Shown: in pieces, positions 44,517-55,060 of the stretch
How positions within the stretch are numbered: the first letter of the stretch is position 1
Layout of the letters: each line of letters starts with the position of its first letter
Source of the DNA: Hemileia vastatrix
Lineage: Eukaryota; Basidiomycota; Pucciniomycetes; Pucciniales; Zaghouaniaceae
Length of the DNA stretch: 64,000 nt
NCBI GenBank assembly: GCA_030280995.1
Contig: JASXTE010000015.1
Location: 19,047,001 to 19,111,000, forward strand
Reading direction: 5' to 3'
The notes under the pieces: generated by a model
What the model was told of the DNA's origin: nothing
Database searches by the model: none
The model's input: the letters and a program-made list of their open reading frames with translations, nothing else
Program-made: the position numbers and the translations under genes

Positions 44517-46068
44517 ATGGCTGGATCTCCTGATGTTGACCCTTCTACTCTCCCTTGCTTCACTGCTCCCAAGGACTATGCCTGCAAACAGTGCATCCAC
44601 ATGTGCAGACCTTGCACATTCACTCTTCCAACTCCTGAATCCAAATTCTACAACAGGGCTTGTGATTCTTGCTATTCCAAAAAGAAAAGATGTGACAGAG
44701 ATGCCAACTACCCTATTCCTCCTCCTTCACCTTCTCATAAATACATCTCCAGATCCCCTACCAGATTCCCAGAGCTTGGTCCTTCCTCTTCCTCTTTATC
44801 TTCAGCACCTTCCAGAAGATCCAGAAGCTCCGCTTCCAGAACTCTTCCCAAAAGATCAGCCTTAGCTTCCCAAGAAACTGCTTTTATCTCCGCCAAATTA
44901 GCTCCAAAAGCTTCAAAATTAACTCCCAGGCTTCTAGACCGCATCCAGGCGGCCCGCCCGCCTCACCAAACAGTGAAAATCAGGGCCGAAACCTCCAAAA
45001 ACCTCCAGAAAACAGCTAAATTCATCCAGAAAACAACAACAACTCAACCCAACTACCTCCTACTGCTCCCAGAGCAATGAAATCAACCCTTCCAAGGTCC
45101 AAAAGCACCAAAATTTCCCAGATTTCTAAGAGACCTGCCAGAGAACCCCAAGAAGAAACCAGAACACCACACACTGCACCCCAACAACAACTTCGTCCCC
45201 AACTAAGACAAAGAATTTACACCTCTCCTCTGTCAGCCAACTACTCTTCTGACAGTTCCATCTCTTCAAAAGCTCCATCCAGAAGAGATCAATCTGCTTC
45301 CAAATCCCCCTCTCCTGCTCCATCCTTTAACAACCCTGGTACTCCATCACCAGCACCTCCTCCAGCTGAATGCAACAGAAATAACAACCACAACAACAAC
45401 AACAATCCCACTGCTCCAACTAAGCCCCAGGAACATTGGCCTCCTAGTTCACCTTCTCAAAATCTTTCAGAGGAAGACCATGAGAATCCATATCTTTCCC
45501 TGGTTGATCCACCCACTATGACCATTACAAAATTGTCAGAGATCCAAATTCCAGCTTCTTAAAAATTTGATGAGCTTCTAATCTGTAAGTACCAAATTAA
45601 TTATCCCATTTCTTCAACAAAAATAATTACTGATCCAATTCTTCTTGTCTAGTTGGCACCCCTCCTCCTGAATCTATTATTGGAGTTGGCCAACCTCTTG
45701 AAACTTATTTGACCCTGGATTATGGAGACATGAAGAAACACCTAAGCACCATGTGTTCCAACATGCTAAAAGCCTTTTCCCTCCATGAACCTTTGAATGA
45801 CTTTGAAAAATCCCTGAGAAAGCGCCTGTTGGACAACCACTGGAAAATGTCTAGGATCATTAAGCACACCCTCCAGCACTCCATTCCTGCCTCTTCTTCT
45901 TCCTCCTCTGAACTTCCCTCTAATCCAATTCCTGACCATTACAATCCCTATCATCTCTCCAGCAGGATGCACTTCAAGGAACACAGTGCTTCCCACAATC
46001 CCAACAAAAAACAAAAACGTCATCACAATCCAGACCAGCCTCCAGAAGCTTCATCATCCAGACAATGA
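44517..46068 (+). pseudogene. Z2: second antisense Zn(II)2Cys6-like gene of G4
   Basis: ATG 44517 starts a protein whose residues about 14-60 read CKQCIHMCRPC, fifteen residues, then CDSCYSKKKRC: C-X2-C-X6-C-X15-C-X2-C-X6-C, paralogous to Z1. A long Ser/Pro/Arg/Asn-rich middle follows. The frame changes near 45030 in an A-run (the new frame carries an ATGA stop/start overlap at 45077), meets a TAA at 45560-45562, and then a 68-nt intron (45585-45652) joins the same frame to GTPPPESIIGVGQPLETYL and a helical C-terminus (DMKKHLSTMCSNMLKAF, FEKSLRKRLLDNHWKM) ending at 46068. One frameshift and one stop suggest recent loss, or stop-restart translation. Confidence 0.65.
45585..45652 (+). other. 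Intron of Z2 (68 nt)
   Basis: GTAAGT at 45585, TTACTGATCC near the 3' end, acceptor TTGTCTAG at 45652. The frame of the upstream ORF continues into the downstream ORF across the splice. Confidence 0.65.
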
Positions 46069-47306
46069 GCTCCTGAAAAAGATTAGAAACATAATAATAA
46101 TATAAAACAAATAATAAAAATAATTTCATTTTTTTTAACTAATATATTAAAATAAAAAATTAATAAATAAAATGAAATGAAATAACATAAATGAAATAAA
46201 ATAAAATATAAAATATAATACAAATGGTATCCCCCAGCCAATTGATGAGCTGATCCCCTGATACCTTACCCACATCCAAGTGCACCTTGATGTGGATACA
46301 CAATTAATTCTTTTAAATGGTTAACAGAAAAAAAAATTCAAAAAATTTAGAAATTCAGAAGATAATAAAAATAATGAAACACGGAAACACATGAAATAAA
46401 TAATAAATAAAAAAGAAAATAGCATTTCCCGGCCAATTGATGAGCCTTTCCCCACCAATGCTTGCCCACATCCAGGTGACCCTGATGTGGTAACACCCTA
46501 TATTTTTGATTTTATAATTTTAAACAACCCCCATAAAAAAATTAAAAGAAAAAAAGAGAAAAAAGAAAATAATCTAAAACTGCTATCTAGCAAAAAACAT
46601 AACTGCAAAATCAAAGACAGTCCAGCCCCATAGATGGTCCAATAAGGGAAAGTCTGATCCATAGAAATGATCACTGGGTGGGCTCCCTCCAATTAGTAAA
46701 AATGATGGGAAACCACCAGTGATCCACCACCAATCTGAAAGAACCAAAGATAAAGAAGCCAGTCCCAAACCAGTTTAAAGTCATAGTGGACTTGAAACCT
46801 GAATAATAAACAACAGACCTAGAATTCAACTAGGAAAAACAAAAGACTTGAGACAGACATTCTGGGGTAACTGTTCTACAGAGCAGCCAGCTCATCAGTT
46901 ACCCCCACACTTGCCAAAATAAAATCTAGAAGCTCCCCCTGGGTACCTTCTAACATAAAACACAACATCCAACACAAAAAAAAAACCAAAACCAATAACA
47001 GTGAAGAGTCCAGCACTTGAAAACCAGATGAAATTCCAGTTTAAAGTCATAGAGGAATAAAACCTGTGAAAAGAAACCAATACTAGGGTTCAACCAAATT
47101 AAGAGAAAGGGTTGGAAACAGACAATCTGGGGTAACTTTTGATAGGGCAGCCAGCCCATCAGTCACCCCCACACTTGCCAAGACAAAATCTAGAGGCCCC
47201 ACCCATGAGTACCCTCTAACAAAAGTTTCCAACAAACAGATGCATAGCATCACCACAAAAAAAACCAAGATTAAAGAATGGTCCGTAGTTTATCCTCATT
47301 GCGGAG
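46069..47306. repeat. G4 spacer with two families of hairpin repeats
   Basis: 46080-46230 is AT-rich simple sequence. Copies of a roughly 78-bp unit start near 46228 and 46421, each with CCACATC and GATGTGG as inverted arms. Copies of a unit of about 190 bp lie near 46770-46960 and 47035-47225, with a third at 43920-44110. Each contains GGGGTAACT and AGTTACCCC-type arms (46864-46905, 47129-47169, 44019-44059). No gene supported. Confidence 0.75.
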
Positions 47307-48095
47307 TCAATCTTCTTCATGCCTAGTGCCTCTCGGATAAAACCTCTTCACTAGGTCTGCAGCCACCCTCTTTTTCAAGACTGCACCATCCAACTCTTCC
47401 AAAACATAAGAACCTCCAGACGCCTGAGATCTGACTCTGTAAGGTCCATTCCATCTGTCAGCAAACATTTTCCCCCACTGACTCTCCAAACTTCTATTAT
47501 AAACGAAAACCAAACAACCAGGTTTCAAGGGATTCCTGAGTCTATGAGCCAACTTCTTGTCCCAGTATCTGACTGATTGATTCCTAATCTTCATCATTCT
47601 AGAATATGCTTTCTCTTGGCATTCCTCTCTACATTCCAACTGTTGCATCCTGGCACAGAGCAATTCTTCTGTTGAGTGCACCTCATCCCAATCAATTCCA
47701 AGATAAGAGACAGCTTCCAAGTCCACTGGTAGAACAGCTTTCTGACCAAACATTAACTCATAAGGAGAATAGCCAGTTGTCCTCTTCACAGTGACCCTAT
47801 CAGAAAATAACACCAAGGGTAAATAATGCCTCCACTTTTCAGCACTATCCCCACACATCTTTACCAAAGAATTCTTGATAACTTGATGGCCTCTTTCAAC
47901 CATGCCTTCAGCTTCAGGATAATAAGTTGTAGCCACTCTAACTTTAGAACAAACACTAGCCACAGCTTCTTTAAATTTGGCACCAAACTCTGGCCTCCGA
48001 TCAACAGTCACCAACTTCATCAACCCATACCTATAAATCCACTCCTTCTTCAAAATCTCTGCCCCAGTCTTGGCAGTCAAATTAACCAGAGGCAC
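47307..48095 (-). pseudogene. G4 integrase core and C-terminus
   Basis: Opens after a TAG (48096-48101 region) with PLVNLTAKTGAEILKKEW. It contains LMKLVTVDRRPEFGAKF (second Asp; DRRPEF for the usual DxGxEF), YYPEAEGMVERGHQVI (catalytic Glu), RTTGYSPYELMFGQKAVLP (GPY-like region) and a C-terminal KPGCLVFVYNRSLES, DRWNGPYRVRSQ, GSYVLEELDG. It ends RHEED-stop with no chromodomain. Confidence 0.88.
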
Positions 48096-48104
48096 TTCCT
48101 CAAC

Positions 48105-49310
48105 CTAACCAGACAAATCATCCCTGGCAACAATTAAGTATTTATACCTGCCCTCTTTAATATGGACAGCATCCAGACTGACTCTTCCAAAAACAGTTGA
48201 TTCACCAGTAGCACGACCGACCTCTTTAGGTTTCAAGTGACTTCTTCTTTGACATTCTTCACAAGATTGAACCCAACCCTGCACAGCCAACTTGATACCT
48301 GGCCACCAAAATCTGTCTGCTACTCTTCTATAAGTCTCCCCAAAGCCTCTATGACCAAGGGCTTCATGTAAAGACTTCAACACAAGTTCTTGACCCTTCT
48401 TCTGAGTCACCACCACTTGAGGATTAGGATGCCTTCTCCTCATCAACCTTCTTCCTGACACATAAAATCCAGGACTCTTCTTCTTGATTGCTAGCAAAGT
48501 ATCATCATCACAACTATCTGGCCTCTCCAAGGTCAACAGATATTCCACCAAAATAAAATAAAACCCAGACTGACCCCAGGTATCATCTTCAAAATCCAAC
48601 AACACCACATCCAAGGGTACAATTCTGTCATCAAAATCACCAGTATGAACATGAGCCAATTGACCAGCACAACCAGGACACCAATCCCTAAATTTTGGCA
48701 TGTCCTTCTCTTTCCACTGAACCTTGTGAGAATCCATTTCACTAAAAAAAACACCCTTTTCCAATTTTGAGCTGTCCCAAACAACAACTCCATCTTCATC
48801 AACAAAAACATCCTGATCACCAGAATCAAGATCAGATCCAGCCAGTTTAGCCTCTTGGGGGAGGTCAGAAAAATCTTCAGCACCCTTTTTGCTGGCCCTA
48901 ACAACTGGAACATCTTCATCAAACTCTTCAGCCTCAGAATCTTCATCTGTAGGTGGCCTCCTTGATAATCCATCAGGCATAGTAAAAGTTTTACCTGGTT
49001 TGTGTACCAGGTCAAAAGAAAAATGTTGAATAAATGCCACCCACCTAGTCATTGGAGCATTTGGAAGACTAGGTGTATTGATCATCTGAACCAAAGATTT
49101 TGCATCCACCTGCAGCTCAAAATGCTGCCCCCACAAAACCGTCCGCAGCTTCTTTAAAATTTTAGCTACACCACACAATTCCAACTTAGGTTGAGAATAC
49201 CTAGATTCCACCTCATTGAACACCACAGACTCATATCTTACTGGCCTAACCCTCCCAGTCTTATCCTCCTGAGACAAAACAGCACCAGCAGCAATATAAC
49301 TTGAGTCCAC
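48105..49310 (-). pseudogene. G4 RNase H and integrase N-terminus
   Basis: RNase H: VDSSYIAAGAVLSQE (catalytic Asp), SRYSQPKLELCGVAKIL (Glu), LQVDAKSLVQMIN (Asp), VHKPGKTFTMPDGLSRR. A long acidic linker follows. The integrase zinc domain reads LHEALGHRGFGETYRRV and CEECQRRSHLKPKEVG, and the first catalytic Asp is in RVSLDAVHI. Upstream, two stops (TAA, TAG) in place of probable CAA and CAG codons separate it from RT. Confidence 0.9.
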
Positions 49311-49367
49311 TGCCAGATAAATTTTCCCAGCACCAACACCATAATCCTACTTGTGAAGAACAATATC

Positions 49368-50345
49368 TTAACCAACAACCTTTTTCAACTTCTGAAAAGC
49401 CTCTTCACACTCTTCAGTCCATTCCCAATCTGCATCTTTTCTGGTCAACCTCCTTAAAGGTGAAGCCAACAAAGAAAAATCCTTAATAAAAATCCTGACA
49501 TATACACATACACCCAAAAATCCCCTGACTTCAGTAGTATTTTTAGGCCTTGGCCATGACTGGATTTTATTAATCTTCTTCTTTGCCATAATCCTTCCCT
49601 CTTTACATACCACATGACCCAGATTTTCCAAAGCAGGAACACAACAACAGAATTTTGACCCTGAAATGGTGAAACCAGCCTCTTCAATCCTAAACAACAC
49701 TCTCTCTAGAGTTATTTCATATTCCCACACAAACCTCCTTATTCCAGGGTTCTCCCCTAACACCTCATTACCATAATCAGTGGATGGTCCTTTAATTCCA
49801 CCATCATCAATAAAAATACCAGCATGAGTAGGAACCTCATCCTGAAAAATCCAAGCCATCTGTGCTTGATAAACTGCCACTGAATTAGTTTCTCCTTGAG
49901 GCAACCTAGTGAGCTGAAATCTTCCCAAAGGAGTCTCAAAAGTTGTGAGAGGCCTTGAATCCGTATGGAGTTCCCTCTCATTATAACCACCCATAATATC
50001 ACCCAAACCATAACACACCCTTCCAGCAAAAGCTTCAACAAAATCCTCTGCACTTGGTGGCATACCAGCATCCTTGATAGTGACTCTATTAAAGGCTCTA
50101 AGATCATGAACCACCCTCAACTTTCCATTCTGCTTTTTTACACAGAAAACCAGACTTGAGTAGCTGGAAGTTGATTGTTTGTATAACCCAGTCCAGACTC
50201 TTTCCCTAACAATCTCTAAAAAATCCTCTCTAATAGCGGCTGGAATTGGAATAGGTTTGATTTGCCAAGGTTCATGGCAAACCACAAGAATCAAGTAAGG
50301 TTCCCCATAAAAGTGCTTCAATACACCCCTTTTCCTCCTCAACAA
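49368..50345 (-). pseudogene. G4 reverse transcriptase
   Basis: Motifs in order: GKLRVVHDLRAFNRVTIKD, CYGLGDIMGGYNERELH, TRLPQGETNSVAVYQ and the catalytic box AGIFIDDGGIKGP (FIDD), then GHVVCKEGRIMAKKK, VRGFLGVCVYVRIF and TRKDADWEWTEECEEAFQKL leading into RNase H. The domain is divergent from G1-G3 RT. A one-base shift near 50330 separates it from the upstream ORF. Confidence 0.9.
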
Positions 50346-50811
50346 ACGCCACAGCCTTTTCCCTTAGCACAATAACGTGCAACAACAACTTCTTTTCTTC
50401 CTCAGACAACCACCCATCAGGACCAAAATTAACAACTTTCAACCTTTCCACGGTCACCCTAGCCATCTCTACAAATTCTGGAGGATTCTTCACCAAAGGA
50501 GTACAGTAAGGATCTCTTGACAAATGCGGTCTCTTCAAGGGCGGATTCAAACCCACAGGCATAGGCTCATTGACAGGCCTAATCTTCTGCGCTACCTTCT
50601 TATACCTTGCTGCTCCACCTTCAACTTGAGGGATCTTCAGGAAATCTTCACCACCAGACCTGGAACAAAAACCAAGGGTTTCCCCATTGCTCACATGTGT
50701 GGCCAAGTTAATGTTTTTGAAAGGTGTAGAAGAAACCCTAGCGGTGCACAATTGGGAGGACTTACTTTTACACCCCAATCTCACCACTCCAAAACTTTTC
50801 CGCAATTCCAC
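50272..50811 (-). pseudogene. G4 protease-RT linker
   Basis: Encodes RSGGEDFLKIPQVEGGA, KKVAQKIRPVNEPMPVGLNPP, YCTPLVKNPPEFVEMARVT and LKVVNFGPDGWLSEEEKKLL, then shifts into RT. Its N-terminal 40 codons overlap a 106-nt segment (50660-50765) with GTAAGT and CCAG ends that has a near copy at 51109-51214, so those codons may be intron. I recognise no named domain here. Confidence 0.6.
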
Positions 50812-51262
50812 ATCTTCATCCTAACTTCCAACTTCCAAATCTTCAAATCTTAATTCATCTTCTGAATCACATATTCTAAAATTATGCAGTTTATCCTCAT
50901 GTTGGAGGCCCAAAAATCAATCTTGATGATCTTCTCTCTTCATAATTTTCTGCAGTTTAACCTCATGCTGGAGGCCCAAAAATAGATCTTGACGATCTTC
51001 ACAAAAATATTTTGCATCTTCTTTCTTCATTATCTTCAGATTTTTTTTTCTTGATTTTCATGAATTATCTTGAAATTTTAATCTTCTTTTCTTAAGTTTT
51101 CTTCTGACCTACAAAAATAACCAGGGGTTTCCCCAATTCTCACAGGTGTGGCCCAGGTAATGTTTTTGAAAGGTGTAGAAGAAACCCTAGTGGTGCACAA
51201 TTGGGAGGACTTACTTTTAGACCCCAATCTCACTGCCCCAAAACTTTTCCACATATCTTTCA
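50668..51262 (-). repeat. Duplicated cassette in the G4 protease-RT linker
   Basis: Segments of about 145 bp at 50668-50812 and 51118-51262 are near-identical (for example AATGTTTTTGAAAGGTGTAG in both). On the minus strand each contains GTAAGT (50765; 51214) and, 106 nt later, an AG acceptor (50660; 51109). Between them lie two copies of a roughly 66-bp unit with GGAGGCCCAAAAAT (50884-50949, 50950-51015). Confidence 0.8.
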
Positions 51263-51493
51263 ATAAAGATATATAACCAATCTTCTTCTTTGCACTTGAA
51301 TTAAAAATAATTAAGAATCTTGAGATAGAACAGAGACTTGATAAAAAACTTGATGAATACTTGCAAAGAAGAGAAACATTAAAAAGAGAAAGTTGAAAAT
51401 CCACTTGGTATATCTCCAAGGGAGCTGACCTACTACAACCTGGGATTTCCTCATCTTGGGGAGAGGTTGCAGCACTAGGGTGATCAGCCCTTA

Positions 51494-52498
51494 TTACTCT
51501 AAAAAAGACAGACTCTCAATAGAGCCTGAGCCGCACTCCAAAAAACCAGAGGCAGCACCCACTTCCTTCCTTCTCCTGCAGCAGTCCATGCACTGGCACA
51601 TTGAAGATAAACCAGGCCTGGTCTCCCAACCATCCTCTCCAGGGGATGATACCCTAATGTGAAGTCTCCTTTCATCTTCACCAGTCAACTCTAAACTGAT
51701 TCCCAAATCAAATTGATAACTAATTCTTGCCTGAAAATCCATCAAGAATGGCCCACCCAAAACTGCTTTTACATTACCTTTAGCAATGTAAAAATGAACC
51801 TTCCCTGAGGCTCCTCCAACATCTAACTTCACAAACTCTGAAGTTTCAACCAATTCAGTGACATGACCACCGATCTCTCTCAAACTCCCACCAATACCAG
51901 TTTTGATGGGGAGGCCCATATGAGTTGCCTCAAACAAAGAAATCAGGTTTATCTGAGAACCTGAATCCACCAATGCCCTTGCCTCCCTGCCATTCAGAGT
52001 GACATGGACATATCCTAGAGGAGCAGAAAAATGAGTTATTAACCCCTCACCAAACTTTTCAGCAGAATCACAAATGTATTCTACCTCACCAGAAGAAACT
52101 CTTCTCCTGGTCAACAACTTTTTCTGCCTATCAGCCAACCCTGGACTGATAGCATACAATTCCCCATAAGATAGGGAAACCTGATACTGATTCATCCTTT
52201 CCAGGACAGAGTCCATAACATTAACTTGACCAGACACTACTGGAATCTCAAAGTGAGCCCTTGGCTTCACCACCTTGGTCCTAGAAGTTTCTTGAGGACC
52301 AGCACCACCAACAGATTTACCATTAACAGGAACCAAACCAAATCCCTCACCAGAACCTCTGACTCCAGCAGGCTTTGGCAATGAAGCCAAAGGAACATCC
52401 TCCTCAGAGTCAGAATCAACCTCCATTGGCATTGGCTCACCATTCATTTCCAATGCACCAAAACTAGGGGGGCCCATGTCAGCCATACCCTTCTTCAT
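51494..52498 (-). pseudogene. G4 aspartic protease region
   Basis: 334 residues. An acidic N-terminus (MEVDSDSEEDVPL) is followed by VLERMNQYQVSLSYGELYAISPGL, resembling the DUF4100-type segment seen in basidiomycete retroelements (recognised from memory, not searched). The retropepsin core is ALVDSGSQINLIS, then VHFYIAKGNVKAVLGGPFLMDF. It is in the same frame as Gag and separated from it by a TAA near 52673 and one at about 52502, so Gag-protease was probably one polyprotein. The last about 45 residues run past the domain. Confidence 0.85.
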
Positions 52499-52672
52499 CT
52501 TTTACAGCTCCTCTTTGCTGTACCTCTTCCTAGCTGCACTCAGCTTAGGATCCACCTTTGAAGCATTTGGCTTTGGTTGGGGCTGAGAACTGCTCTTAGG
52601 CCTTCCCACCTTTCCCGCTTCCACATCATAAACACCAACCAAGCATTCCCCACTTGACTGTCCACCACAAGA

Positions 52673-53875
52673 TTACAACTCCAAACCACCAAAGGAAGTA
52701 GAAAAAGAGACCTTATTGACCTCCTTCCCCTTTCCCTTGCCATCCTCATTCTCCTTACCAGAAGACTCCCCTTGATCAGGAATCTCCCCAAACCTTGGCC
52801 TGCTTTGATTGAGACCTCCCCTTCTCCTGACCAAATCAACAGGAGCCTGCCCCTCACTGGGCTTAACAAAAGAACCATCAGGGAACTTGAAAACCCTACC
52901 ATCAAATTCCACCTTTCCTTCAGACACATCTCTGTTCAATGCCCGACAAACATTAGACCTGGGCCCCCTCCTGCTGCAATAAGAGCAGACCCAAGGATCA
53001 CTCCTACCAGCCCTACTATCAAAATCTCTAGGCTGAGAAGGTGCCTTATTGACCTTCTTAGCCTCCTGAAAGAAAATATGCAGCTGCTTTGTAAGATCAG
53101 CCAACTGCTCCACCATTGGGTCCCTCTCCTGTTTGGGAACCTGCACCAAATTTTTCTCGTCCTTCTTCTCCCTAACTTCCTCTTCAGCCAAAGCCTCACT
53201 GACTTTGCTGACATACTTGGCACACCCCTCCTGATAGGTGTCCACAGCCAATAACTTCAAATGTGCCTCAACAGCCTCCTTCACCTTATCCAAGGCAGGA
53301 AACTTCTGGTCCTCATTAGAAAGAGTCTTCATCAATTCCTTTCTTGACAACTCCTTCAACACATCCATCCTGACATCTCTAGCCAGGGAAGACCAAAAAA
53401 CATCCTTGGAAGCATTTTCATGTGCCAGCTCCTCCACTTCCACCAAATATTCCACCACAGGATCAAACTGTAGCAGAAACTTCCTGTAACTATGTAAGTT
53501 ACCAACACCACCATAAGATTGCCATTCACTGACAACCTTGTTCAGATCCACCATAGTGAACCTGACACCCCATCTATCCACCATTTCCCTACACAAAAAT
53601 TTCCAATCCCTCTTCTTGTAGCCAGACATGGCCACAATCTCCTTCTCCACTGACCTATCACCAATGAAGAAGATAATCTGCTTCACCATGTCCAGATAGG
53701 AAGCACCATCCACTCCAGCAGCAGTTTCATACTTCTCTAGAAACCACTTGACATCCTCCCCATTAAACTTGGTACCATCCCAAGTTTTAATCCTCACACA
53801 CTCCCTAACCATCACAGAAGGAGGACCATCCCCCCCACTGACAGTCACCACAGGAATAGCAGAACCAGAAGCCAT
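52673..53875 (-). pseudogene. G4 Gag
   Basis: ATG 53875 (MASGSAIPVVTV) is 71 bp inside the primer-binding site and is the first good start. Capsid motifs: RIKTWDGTKFNGEDVKWFLE, DMVKQIIFFIGDRSVEKEI, WQSYGGVGNLHSYRKFLLQF, FWSSLARDVRMDVLKEL. A zinc-knuckle-like CSYCSRRGPRSNVC lies near residue 300; it lacks the usual Gly-His. The frame ends in a TAA where Gln is likely. The preserved 400-residue frame fits a young copy. Confidence 0.88.
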
Positions 53876-53945
53876 TCTTCCAGTCCAAAACACCAAAAAG
53901 AGCCAACCAAAGAAAACAGAGATTCCAAAGAACTAGCAAGTTCTA

Positions 53946-53962
53946 CCCCACGTTGGGCGCCA
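53946..53962 (-). promoter_or_regulatory. G4 primer-binding site
   Basis: The minus strand reads TGGCGCCCAACGTGGGG, 4 nt after the 5' LTR. It starts with TGG, the complement of a tRNA CCA end. The same sequence is the lysine-tRNA(1,2)-type primer site of several animal retroviruses. Whether the host's own tRNA-Lys matches is not visible here. Confidence 0.8.
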
Positions 53963-53966
53963 GAAA

Positions 53967-55060
53967 TGTAGACAATCCTATAGTACTAGCTATAGGCCTT
54001 GACCAAGGGAGTTGGAGAAAAACCAGAGAGAAAATCCCCTGTCCCTTTAGAAAAATAGAGTGAGATTTACTTGCTAAAGTAAGTTGGTTCCTGTTTTGCT
54101 GAATCCCCTTTTAAACACACTTGACTGCTTGATGAGCCAAGAAAGTAGTCCCCAGATAGACTACCAGACCAAAGAACTGAAATGTAGAACAATTTCCACA
54201 CCAGAGACAGAAAAGATACTTGATGTAGGCTGCAAATCCACACCAGAGACAGCAATAATACTTGCTATAGCTTGCAAGACTATAACAGAGAAAACAGTTG
54301 CCAAAGTTAAGTTAAATGAAGAACTCACTTGCAACAAACACAGCCAATTGTGGCCAGAAAACAGTGAAAACTGAGTGAGGAACAATGATATCACCTCCGG
54401 ATGGTTGTATGATGATTAAGGTTGCCCCAAACTGTCTTATTCACTATGTACACACAGAACACTAACTAAGAGCCCATGCGCACCCACCAATCTGGCGCCT
54501 GTACCCGCCAAATTGCATAAAAAACCCTCCTGAAGCGCTCCCCAACCTCCTAAAACAGAGGCGGGCGGGCCACCTGACGTCGGAGATGCCGCCTGAAGCG
54601 GCCCGGCCTCCCTGAAGCCAGAAAACCAACAAAAACCACTAATCTACTTAGAAAAATTAGCTACAACTACTAAAAACCTTTAAAACACGGAATTTCACTA
54701 TAACAACATTGTGACATGAAATATAGAGAAACATTAGCTCTATCCAATGGCACTAAGCACTTAACCCTAAGACATAAGGTTAGCCCGTAAAACACGAAAA
54801 ACAAAATTAAACAGCAATCTTTTATAAATGAAAAATGAGGAAATGACCCCTTAAAACTCAGAATATGAAAAATGTCTACAAGACATAAAATATAGAGAAA
54901 AACCAGGGCTATCCAATGATAGTACCCACATACCTGAAGACCCAATATCCACAGAATAAAACCAGAAAAATACCCAATTCCTTAACAGATGTCAATTAAG
55001 ACATGCACAAACAGCACCAAATCCCACAACAAAGGCCCCTTCCAATGTTGGAAGACCACA
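53967..55060 (-). repeat. G4 5' LTR
   Basis: 1094 bp, near-identical to 42023-43116. It is followed at 55061 by the rest of G3. Confidence 0.96.

Larger units (their letters stand above)
42023..55060 (-). mobile_element. G4: young 13-kb Ty3/Gypsy element with an antisense gene module
   Basis: Two 1094-bp LTRs with about six differences by eye (roughly 99.5% identical) make this the youngest insertion. On the minus strand: a primer-binding site 4 nt from the 5' LTR, Gag, protease, RT, RNase H and integrase, and a polypurine tract GGAGGGAGGA beside the 3' LTR. Between integrase (47307) and the 3' LTR lie about 4.2 kb with two antisense genes and structured repeats. No chromodomain is seen after integrase. 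Flanks are ATGG and ACAG, at best a degraded 4-bp TSD. Only a few stops interrupt gag-pol. Confidence 0.95.

Noticed and set aside
44735..44944. Minus-strand ORF opposite Z2 (also 43542-43760)
   Set aside because: Shadow of the Z genes; translation lacks motifs and frames are short.
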